Position numbers and translations under genes: made by a program
Notes under the pieces: model-generated
The model's database searches: none
Told to the model about the DNA's origin: nothing
The model's input: only the letters and a program-made list of their open reading frames with translations
DNA from: Planctomycetota bacterium
Lineage (GTDB): Bacteria; Planctomycetota; Phycisphaerae; Sedimentisphaerales; Anaerohalosphaeraceae
DNA length: 12,243 nucleotides
Assembly (NCBI GenBank): GCA_021160785.1
Contig: JAGHBX010000121.1
Span: 1-12,243, forward strand
Direction: 5' to 3'
Shown: in pieces, positions 1-6,044 of the stretch
Position numbering within the stretch: position 1 is the stretch's first letter
How the letters are laid out: every line of letters starts with the position of its first letter

Positions 1-71
1 CTACAACCGCATCCGCCGGCGCCGATTTGCTCTTGCGAAGAGCAAATCGGCGCCGGCGGATGCGGTTGTAG
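1..71. repeat. Perfect 34-bp inverted repeat with 3-nt loop at the left edge
   Basis: Bases 1-34 are the exact reverse complement of bases 38-71, with a GCG spacer at 35-37. No arm mismatch was found on reading. The palindrome begins at the first base of the window and ends just before the part of the first protein that looks conserved. The reading frame of that protein passes through both arms without a stop. A perfect 34-bp stem is far longer than a normal terminator and there is no T tract. A fold-back artefact at a contig end is the simplest reading; a genuine hairpin inside the gene is the alternative. Confidence 0.95.
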
Positions 72-1504
72 TATCACGGCGGGCGCCGGTTCATCCCGAC
101 TACACCGACACGGTGATACCGCCGAATATCGCCCCCCTGAATTTTAGAATCGATGAAAAGGCGATAAGGTATTTTGTGAGGATACGTTCGGCTAATGGCA
201 ATGCAATAGAGATTGCCGGCGGAAAGCCGAAGATTTTCATTCCCGCGCGCAAATGGCGAAAACTGCTTGAGGAAAATCGTGGTGAGAATCTGTTTTTTGA
301 TATATATGCCGAAGACGATTCGGGATGGAAACAATATGATCCGATAGTCAATACCATCGCCGAAGAGGATATCGACAGCCATATAGCCTACCGGCTGATG
401 GTTCCGCAGTACAACCTCTACAAGAGCCTGGGCGTCTATCAGCGCAACCTCGAAAACTTCGACGAGTCGCTTCTGCTGCACGGCAAGTACTATGACCATG
501 GGTGTGTCAACTGCCACAGTTTCGTCGCCAATGACCCGGGGGAGATGTTTCTCGGGATTCGGTCGGGCCAGGTCGGCAGCTCAACGCTGCTTGTTCGCGA
601 CGGCAAGGCGACGAAGATAGGGACGAAGTTTGGCCACACCGCGTGGCATCCGAGCGGGAAGGTCGCGGCCTATTCGATATATGATGTACGGATGTTTTAT
701 CATGCGGCGCGCGGCGAAGTAAAGGATGTAATCGAATTCGATTCGCTGTTGGCCTACTACCTGCTTGATAAACAGCAGGCCCGGACGGTGCCGGCGATAT
801 CGGATAAGGGGCAGTTGGAAACCCAGCCGACGTGGAGTCCCGATGGGAAGTATCTGTACTTTGTCAGTGCGCCGAAACTCTGGTCGAGCCCCGGTTTCCC
901 GCCGGAACGATTTGCCGAAGTAAAGTACGATCTAAAACGCATCGGCTATGACGTGCAGACGGATACATGGGGCGAACTGGAAACGGTGCTGGCGGCGAAA
1001 GATACGGGCCTCAGTATACTGACGCCGCGGCTTTCTCCCGATGGCAGGTTTGTTGCGCTTGCGATGTGCGATTACAGTTGCTTTGCCCTCTATCAGCCCG
1101 ACAGCGATCTTTACATGCTCGATCTCGAGACGGGAGAGTACAGCAAGTTGTCCTGCAATAGTGAGTTTGCCGAATCCTGGCACTGCTGGTCGAGCAACGG
1201 CAGGTGGATGGTCTTCAGCAGCAAACGCGATACGGGAATATTTACGCGGCTGTTCATTACCTATATTGACGCCACCGGCGCCGCTCGCAAGCCGTTTATC
1301 CTGCCTCAGAAAGACCCTGCATTTTATGATTCATTTCTCAAGCTGTACAATGTCCCGGAGTTGATAACGGGTCCGGTCAAGGTGTCCACCGGTGCGCTTA
1401 TCAAGGCGGTTCGCGGATCGAAGAGCATCCCTGTGGATTCGGTCACCAGGGCGACCCCAAAGGAAGAAGACGCACACCATCGCCGGCGGACGCGGTTCGA
1501 GTAA
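2..1504 (+). CDS. Haem-binding TolB/PD40-like beta-propeller protein (5' end off window)
   Basis: This is probably a secreted beta-propeller carrying one covalent c-type haem. The frame is open from base 2 to TAA 1502-1504. The first possible start codon is GTG at 113, but conserved-looking residues (HPDYTDTVIPPNIAPLNF) begin before it, so the true start and signal peptide should lie to the left. Counting from the GTG, a CxxCH haem site (CVNCH) is at residues 131-135. PD40-type propeller blades follow: GHTAWHPSGK, QPTWSPDGKYLYF, TPRLSPDGRFVAL and ESWHCWSSNGRWMVFSS. Similar proteins, often labelled TolB-like or cytochrome c biogenesis, occur in Bacteroidota and Planctomycetota; their role is not settled to my knowledge. 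The last residues (HHRRRTRFE) are encoded within a GC-rich microrepeat and may be non-native. The next gene starts 84 bp later in the same frame. Its N-terminal 25 or so codons lie in the edge palindrome and should not be trusted. Confidence 0.8.
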   Translation, partial: YNRIRRRRFALAKSKSAPADAVVVSRRAPVHPDYTDTVIPPNIAPLNFRIDEKAIRYFVRIRSANGNAIEIAGGKPKIFIPARKWRKLLEENRGENLFFDIYAEDDSGWKQYDPIVNTIAEEDIDSHIAYRLMVPQYNLYKSLGVYQRNLENFDESLLLHGKYYDHGCVNCHSFVANDPGEMFLGIRSGQVGSSTLLVRDGKATKIGTKFGHTAWHPSGKVAAYSIYDVRMFYHAARGEVKDVIEFDSLLAYYLLDKQQARTVPAISDKGQLETQPTWSPDGKYLYFVSAPKLWSSPGFPPERFAEVKYDLKRIGYDVQTDTWGELETVLAAKDTGLSILTPRLSPDGRFVALAMCDYSCFALYQPDSDLYMLDLETGEYSKLSCNSEFAESWHCWSSNGRWMVFSSKRDTGIFTRLFITYIDATGAARKPFILPQKDPAFYDSFLKLYNVPELITGPVKVSTGALIKAVRGSKSIPVDSVTRATPKEEDAHHRRRTRFE

Positions 1505-1624
1505 ACGACGGACCGGAGACCTCATTTCCTCTTCCGCACCGACACTTCGTCGGATAAAACCCCAATACGGCAACACTTCTTGCCGACCATGGCTAACACC
1601 GTCAGCGGCACACCATCGCCGGCG
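1472..1624. repeat. 17-bp exact direct repeat, copies at 1472-1488 and 1608-1624
   Basis: The 17-mer GCACACCATCGCCGGCG occurs at both positions, 136 bp apart, bracketing the end of the propeller gene and the start of the multihaem gene. The second copy also shares an 18-bp exact match (CCATCGCCGGCGCCGCCG, 1613-1630) with 1992-2009. The core CGCCGGCGCCG also lies in the edge palindrome. I did not notice the core elsewhere in the window, which suggests a local GC-rich microrepeat. Its function is unknown. Confidence 0.7.
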
Positions 1625-2278
1625 CCGCCGGCTGCCGGCGACTCCCTGCTTGCCATACCGCTATGGCAAAGCGCCGCCTCGCTTGCCGGCTATCAGGATC
1701 GTTCGCACCGCCGTGTCCGGCTTCATCATTTCGACCTGCCGTGCGAGACCTGCCATGCCCCGAGTTCTGCTCGGCGGGCAGCCGTGTTCGAGAAGTCGCC
1801 CTCCCCGCAGTTCCCCGGAGACGTCAACCGTGCCTGCACATCGGGCGGCTGCCATATCTATGATCCATCCCTCAATCACCCCGTCGGCGTCGCGGTCCCG
1901 GCTCTGGGGCGATTGCCTTCTTACATGCCGCAGGACCACATAGATCGCATTGACTGTCTGACATGTCACAGCGATCCCCGGCCGATGACTTCCATCGCCG
2001 GCGCCGCCGACGCGGGCGAGAGAATGATCGTCGTGCCCGACGGCGACGATCTCTGCGGTTCCTGCCACGACGATATAAAGGTCACCGTCCCCCGGGCCAA
2101 TGAAACACGTTACGAAAGGACGGCTCGCTGGGCAACAATGTCGGACCACGCCATCGGTATGCGGTACGCCGCGGTCGCCGGACGCCGGACAGGGCAGTTC
2201 AATTACCCACTCATCGAGAGCGAACGAATCCGCCTCTTCGACGGCAAAGTCGGCTGCGGCAGTTGCCACATAAAGTAG
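1589..2278 (+). CDS. Five-haem c-type cytochrome, small, no visible signal peptide
   Basis: Likely an extracytoplasmic electron-transfer protein. Counting from the TTG at 1580, haem sites are CETCH (55-59), CTSGGCH (86-92, the longer CX4CH spacing), CLTCH (126-130), CGSCH (159-163) and CGSCH (226-230). Candidate starts are ATG 1589 or TTG 1580. Neither has a convincing Shine-Dalgarno sequence, and no hydrophobic signal peptide appears in any plus-strand frame upstream, although haem attachment requires export. The frame is open back to the TAA at 1502-1504 that ends the propeller gene, so this may once have been the C-terminal part of that protein. The protein stops two residues after its last haem motif, where multihaem proteins usually continue, so it could be 3'-truncated. 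The large opposite-strand frame at 1661-2383 is a GC-driven shadow. Haem binding is well supported; completeness is not. Confidence 0.75.
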   Translation: MANTVSGTPSPAPPAAGDSLLAIPLWQSAASLAGYQDRSHRRVRLHHFDLPCETCHAPSSARRAAVFEKSPSPQFPGDVNRACTSGGCHIYDPSLNHPVGVAVPALGRLPSYMPQDHIDRIDCLTCHSDPRPMTSIAGAADAGERMIVVPDGDDLCGSCHDDIKVTVPRANETRYERTARWATMSDHAIGMRYAAVAGRRTGQFNYPLIESERIRLFDGKVGCGSCHIK

Positions 2279-2328
2279 CCACAACCCTTGCGGCCACCCA
2301 AAAACAGCCGACAGGCACCCTCCGACCC

Positions 2329-2357
2329 TGTACATTCGGTCCCGTTTGTGCGATAAT
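2329..2357 (+). promoter_or_regulatory. Candidate sigma70-type promoter of sulfatase 1
   Basis: The -35 is TGTACA (2329-2334) and the -10 is GATAAT (2352-2357, 5/6 to consensus), with a 17-bp spacer. Transcription would start near 2364, giving a leader of about 50 nt before the ATG at 2415. The 136-bp gap after the cytochrome gene supports a separate promoter here. This is a consensus match only. Confidence 0.45.
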
Positions 2358-2360
2358 ACC

Positions 2361-2379
2361 CGTCGGGCATTGCCCGATG
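2361..2379 (+). promoter_or_regulatory. Leader hairpin upstream of sulfatase 1
   Basis: TCGGGCA (2363-2369) and TGCCCGA (2371-2377) are inverted around one base and extend outward by a G-T and a C-G pair. It would sit at the very 5' end of the mRNA from the candidate promoter. No T tract follows, so it is not a convincing terminator for the cytochrome gene. It could be an mRNA-stabilising 5' stem or an operator. A strong GGAGG Shine-Dalgarno sequence follows at 2402-2406, 8 nt before the ATG. Confidence 0.4.
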
Positions 2380-2414
2380 ACACTGCTTAAGATGACGAGA
2401 CGGAGGTAAGGTTT

Positions 2415-4274
2415 ATGAATCATCTTTCAAGACGCGACTTTGTTAAAGCCGCAGGCATTGCCCTCGCCCTGCCGGGCATCTGTGACGCTGAGTCTGCCCC
2501 CGCCGGTTGGGCTCGACCGAATATACTGTTTATCCTTGCCGACGACATGGGCTGGATGGACACGCCCCTTTACGGCAGCCGGTATTACGAAACGCCCAAC
2601 CTCCAACGGCTCGCCAAACGCGGCATGCTCTTCACCAACGCCTACGCCGCCAGCCCGCTTTGCTCGCCCACGCGGGCAAGTATCATGACCGGCAAGTACC
2701 CCGGGCGTCTGGGCATCACCACTCCCGCCTGCCATCTGCCGCCGCTTGACCCCGACAAACCGCTCCTCGCCGACAGGGCCGCGCCGCACCAGAAAATGAT
2801 TACGCCCCAGTCGCGCCGCTTTCTGCCGCTTGAGGAATACACCATAGGCGAAGCCTTCGAAGATGCCGGTTACAAAACCGCCTTCATCGGCAAGTGGCAT
2901 CTGGGCATGCAGGAAAAATACTGGCCGCGACACCAGGGTTTTGAATACGACCTCGGGGCGCCGAACCCGGGACCGCCGAGCTATTTTTCGCCTTACCGTT
3001 TCAAGACGATCACCGACGGCCCGAAAGGCGAGTACATCACAGACCGCATAACCGACGAGACGCTGAAGTATCTCGACAGCCACAAGGAAGGCCCTTTCAT
3101 GCTCTGCCTGTGGCACTTCGCCGTCCATGCGCCGTTCCAGGCCAAAGAGAATATCACCGCAAAGTACCGAAAGAAAACCGACCCGCGTCGAAAGCAGGAT
3201 TGTCCCGTCATGGCCTCGATGATCCAGAGCCTCGACGAGAGCGTCGGGCGCGTCCTGGACAAGCTGGACGAACTCAAAATCGCCGACAACACGATCGTCA
3301 TCTTCGCCTCCGACAACGGCGGCAACATGTACAACCAGGTCGAAGGCACAACGCCGACCAATAACTGGCCCCTACGCGGCGGCAAAGGCAACAGCTACGA
3401 GGGCGGCACACGCGAGCCCTGCATTGTCGTCTGGCCCGGCGTCGTCAAGCCTGACAGCCGATGCGATGAAATCGTCACCAGCGTCGATTTTTACCCCACG
3501 ATGTTGGAGATGGCGCATATCCCACAAAGAAAAGGCCAAATCCTCGACGGCGTCAGCATTGTCAGTCTCCTCAAAGGCGCGCGCAATCTCCTTCGCGAAG
3601 CGATCTTCTGCCACTTCCCCCATTATACGCCCGCCACCGAAAACCTGCCCTGCACATACGTGCGAAAGGGCGACTGGAAACTGATGCGACTCTACGGCGA
3701 AGGACCCGACCGCACCAACGGATACCAACTCTACAACCTCAAAGAGGATATCTCCGAGCAGAACAACCTCGCCGAAAAAATGCCCGAAAAAGTCAAGGAA
3801 CTTGACCGCCTCATCGACCGGTTCCTTGCCGACACCGGTTCGCTCGTACCCATAAAAAATCCCGCATATAAACCGCCCGATCCCCGTTGGCAGCCGTCAA
3901 AAGACTGCACAATCTCATTTGAGCCCGGCGCCATGCACATCGAATCGACCGGCAATGACCCTTACCTCTACTGCCGCGATGTCCGCCATGTCACCGGCCC
4001 GATGGTATTGACAATTCGCATGAAGTCCGACCTTAACGGCGGCGGAATGTTCTTCTGGACAGACCTGCAAAGCAAAAACTTCAACTCCGCCAAGCGAATC
4101 GGCTTCGATATCAAGCACGACAACAAATTCGGCGAATACAAAATCCCCTTCAGCGCCGCCAAACCCCTCATGGCCTTACGAATCGACCCCGGCGGCGGCA
4201 AAGGTGCAGTCCAAATCCAGTCGATCAAACTGACCAGACCCTACGGCGAAATACTCAACACGTGGAATATGTAA
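2415..4274 (+). CDS. Tat-exported formylglycine sulfatase with C-terminal beta-sandwich (sulfatase 1)
   Basis: A type I sulfatase of 619 residues that hydrolyses sulfate esters, probably on a sulfated glycan. The start is fixed by GGAGG at 2402-2406 and a Tat signal (SRRDFVK, residues 5-11, then a short hydrophobic stretch to about 23). The catalytic signature CSPTR is at 83-87; Cys83 would be converted to formylglycine. Other visible family features are the metal-binding DD at 43-44, GKWHLG at 159-164, His238 in VHAPF, SDNGG at 299-303 and a basic loop RGGK at 321-324. The catalytic region ends near residue 485. About 125 further residues (492-610, ending in an IQIQSIKLTRP strand) resemble a beta-sandwich, perhaps for glycan binding. 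The exact substrate and SulfAtlas subfamily cannot be read from sequence alone. It is convergent with sulfatase 2, and no maturase is present in the window. Confidence 0.93.
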   Translation: MNHLSRRDFVKAAGIALALPGICDAESAPAGWARPNILFILADDMGWMDTPLYGSRYYETPNLQRLAKRGMLFTNAYAASPLCSPTRASIMTGKYPGRLGITTPACHLPPLDPDKPLLADRAAPHQKMITPQSRRFLPLEEYTIGEAFEDAGYKTAFIGKWHLGMQEKYWPRHQGFEYDLGAPNPGPPSYFSPYRFKTITDGPKGEYITDRITDETLKYLDSHKEGPFMLCLWHFAVHAPFQAKENITAKYRKKTDPRRKQDCPVMASMIQSLDESVGRVLDKLDELKIADNTIVIFASDNGGNMYNQVEGTTPTNNWPLRGGKGNSYEGGTREPCIVVWPGVVKPDSRCDEIVTSVDFYPTMLEMAHIPQRKGQILDGVSIVSLLKGARNLLREAIFCHFPHYTPATENLPCTYVRKGDWKLMRLYGEGPDRTNGYQLYNLKEDISEQNNLAEKMPEKVKELDRLIDRFLADTGSLVPIKNPAYKPPDPRWQPSKDCTISFEPGAMHIESTGNDPYLYCRDVRHVTGPMVLTIRMKSDLNGGGMFFWTDLQSKNFNSAKRIGFDIKHDNKFGEYKIPFSAAKPLMALRIDPGGGKGAVQIQSIKLTRPYGEILNTWNM

Positions 4275-4280
4275 AATAAT

Positions 4281-4300
4281 GGCTCTCATCGAATAGAGCC
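4281..4300. terminator. Possible weak terminator hairpin between convergent genes
   Basis: GGCTCT (4281-4286) pairs with AGAGCC (4295-4300) around an 8-nt loop, 7 bp after the sulfatase 1 stop. On the minus strand it is followed by the T-rich ATTATTTTA, so it fits better as an end for the minus-strand operon. On the plus strand no T run follows. Confidence 0.35.
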
Positions 4301-4318
4301 GGCAACTTACTTATCCTT

Positions 4319-4414
4319 CTACAGACCTTTCGGCCTCGGCGGCGAAGCAGGATCGAGCGTCACTGAGCCGACTTGGATCGTCCCGGCGATTTGCCTGTAA
4401 AATATCCGGTCCAT
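4319..4414 (-). CDS. 31-codon mini-ORF overlapping the sulfatase 2 stop (TAATG); possible domain remnant
   Basis: The ATG at 4414-4412 overlaps the TAA of sulfatase 2 as TAATG, the classic geometry of translational coupling, and the frame ends at TAG (4321-4319). The peptide ends with AGTIQVGSVTLDPASPPRP, which resembles the last beta-strand of the sandwich domain of sulfatase 1 (AVQIQSIKLTRPYGE). It could be the remnant of a deleted C-terminal domain, or chance. It has no ribosome binding site of its own. I do not recognise a gene, and real expression is uncertain. Confidence 0.25.
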   Translation of the reverse strand: MDRIFYRQIAGTIQVGSVTLDPASPPRPKGL

Positions 4415-6015
4415 TAGTTTTCTTGCCGGCCAGTCATGCGGAAGAGTCGGGTTTTCAGGTTCGCTTTTACCTTCCTGTACCGAGTGTCGTCACACAGATT
4501 AGTCCATTCGTAAGGGTCTGTGTCATGATCATACAACTCCTCGCTGCCATTGTTGTACTGAATATATCGCCACTTTTTTGTTCGGACGGACCAATGTTGC
4601 CTGGCGGGATCATTTCCTGTGCTTGCGCCGGCATAGATCATCGTCAACGCAGCGTCCGGCCCATTCCAGATTCCGGACTTCGGATTTTTCAGGAAAGGAC
4701 GCAGGCTATAGCCGTCCAGTCTGGCCCCTTTGTTGTTCTTCCTCGTATCGCCCTCAAGTCCACACAGGTCAATTAGTGTTGGATAGATATCAATCAGTGA
4801 GACAGGGTGTTCCGCGATGCCGCCCGATACCGCAACACCAGGCGCTCGGATGATGAGCGGCACACGCGTGCTTTCTTCCCAGAGTGAGTTCTTGAAAAGG
4901 TAGTCCTTCTCCCCCATGTTCCAGCCGTGGTCGCTCGTAACGACGATGATGGTATTGTCTTTGAGCGGACTTTTGTCAACCGCTTCGATTATTCTGCCGA
5001 CGCATTCGTCCACCGCCGCAATACTCGCCAGATACGCTTGCGTAAACGCCTTCAGCGCACTATCCATATCCGGATACGATTCCTTGAGCAGACGAAAATA
5101 CTTCAAGCCCTTCACTTCGCTGTCATAAACATCCGCATAATGACAGTCCTCCGCATCGCCGTCCTTGATAACCGGCGTCTTAACCGAATCAATAGGAAAC
5201 ATATCAAAAAATCGCTTCGGTACATGTAGCGGAGTGTGAGGGCGAATAAAACCAACCCCTAAAAAAAACGGCTTGCCACTTTCATCTTTAGCAAACTCCT
5301 CGATCCGCCCCGCCGCCCATGCTGCATTGCGTTCGTCGGGCGTAGGATCGCGGTTGTCCTCGTCAACATAATTAAACTTATTTACCTTACCCCATGTACC
5401 GTATATCCACCCCTTCTTGCCGCCGGGATTGGGCCCATAAGGCAAATCCGACAGCGGGGCGTAGGAACCGTCAACCGATCCGATACTCCTGAAAGGTTCA
5501 GGCACCGAAGGATGCCCAACCCTCTCCTTACCGTCGTAGACAAAAGGTCCGTAGTCAGCCTTATATTTAAATTTGCTCCACACCGAAGGTAGATGGTGAT
5601 GCATGAGCTTGCCGGACCCGGCAACATGGTAGCCGTTAGCGATGAAGTGCTCCATGATAGTCCTGGAATTCTTGAGCACGGGATTATTGTACCACTTGTC
5701 CCAGAACAGATTCTTCGAAGTGTGGGGGTAGATTCCAGTGAGGAAACTGGATCGCGAGGGCGCGCAGACGGGGTTGTTGCTATAGGCCCGCTTGAAAGCC
5801 ACCCCGGATTGAGCCAGTCTGGCAATGTACGGTGTCCTGGCTTGAGGATGCCCTGCGAACCCTGCGACGTAGTCGTTGAGATCGTCGCAGACAATCAGCA
5901 CAACATTGGGCTTTCGCCTCCGACCATCGACAGGCCAGGCATGCCCGGCGGATGGACCGAGGCTTGCGACAGCCCCTATCATCAGGCTCTTCAAAAAATC
6001 ACGGCGTGTTTTCAT
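4414..6015 (-). CDS. Tat-exported iduronate-2-sulfatase-like sulfatase (sulfatase 2)
   Basis: A type I sulfatase of 533 residues. The N-terminus has a Tat motif (TRRDFLK, 3-9) and a hydrophobic stretch ending near AGHA (23-26). The catalytic signature is CAPSR at 84-88 (Cys84 to formylglycine). Metal and active-site features are CDDLND at 43-48, GSGKLMHHH at 133-141, RPHTP at 258-262, SDHGWNMGEKD at 361-371, and Lys375 with WEESTRVPLI. GSGK with the LMHHH run, RPHTPL and the K-x3-WExxxRVPL block are typical of the iduronate-2-sulfatase type, which also includes enzymes for sulfated algal glycans, so the substrate is open. Length matches the catalytic family with no added domain. It is the last gene of the minus-strand operon, 29 bp after the HEAT gene. 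No clear Shine-Dalgarno sequence precedes it, so translation may depend on coupling. Confidence 0.93.
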   Translation of the reverse strand: MKTRRDFLKSLMIGAVASLGPSAGHAWPVDGRRRKPNVVLIVCDDLNDYVAGFAGHPQARTPYIARLAQSGVAFKRAYSNNPVCAPSRSSFLTGIYPHTSKNLFWDKWYNNPVLKNSRTIMEHFIANGYHVAGSGKLMHHHLPSVWSKFKYKADYGPFVYDGKERVGHPSVPEPFRSIGSVDGSYAPLSDLPYGPNPGGKKGWIYGTWGKVNKFNYVDEDNRDPTPDERNAAWAAGRIEEFAKDESGKPFFLGVGFIRPHTPLHVPKRFFDMFPIDSVKTPVIKDGDAEDCHYADVYDSEVKGLKYFRLLKESYPDMDSALKAFTQAYLASIAAVDECVGRIIEAVDKSPLKDNTIIVVTSDHGWNMGEKDYLFKNSLWEESTRVPLIIRAPGVAVSGGIAEHPVSLIDIYPTLIDLCGLEGDTRKNNKGARLDGYSLRPFLKNPKSGIWNGPDAALTMIYAGASTGNDPARQHWSVRTKKWRYIQYNNGSEELYDHDTDPYEWTNLCDDTRYRKVKANLKTRLFRMTGRQEN

Positions 6016-6044
6016 ATTACAATCAAATAGTAGAAATCGCCTGC

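Noticed and set aside
113..1504. GTG at 113 as the start of the haem propeller protein
   Set aside because: The frame is open to the left edge and conserved-looking residues precede the GTG. No signal peptide would be present, although the CxxCH haem site requires export.
2361..2379. Rho-independent terminator for the cytochrome gene
   Set aside because: The stem is good but no T run follows and it sits just downstream of a plausible -10, so a leader element fits better.
1661..2383. Minus-strand 240-residue frame opposite the cytochrome
   Set aside because: The plus frame has five haem motifs. The minus frame shows no family motif and reflects GC-biased codon positions.
2427..3128. Minus-strand 233-residue frame opposite sulfatase 1
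   Set aside because: The plus strand encodes the sulfatase catalytic core; the opposite frame has no recognisable motif.
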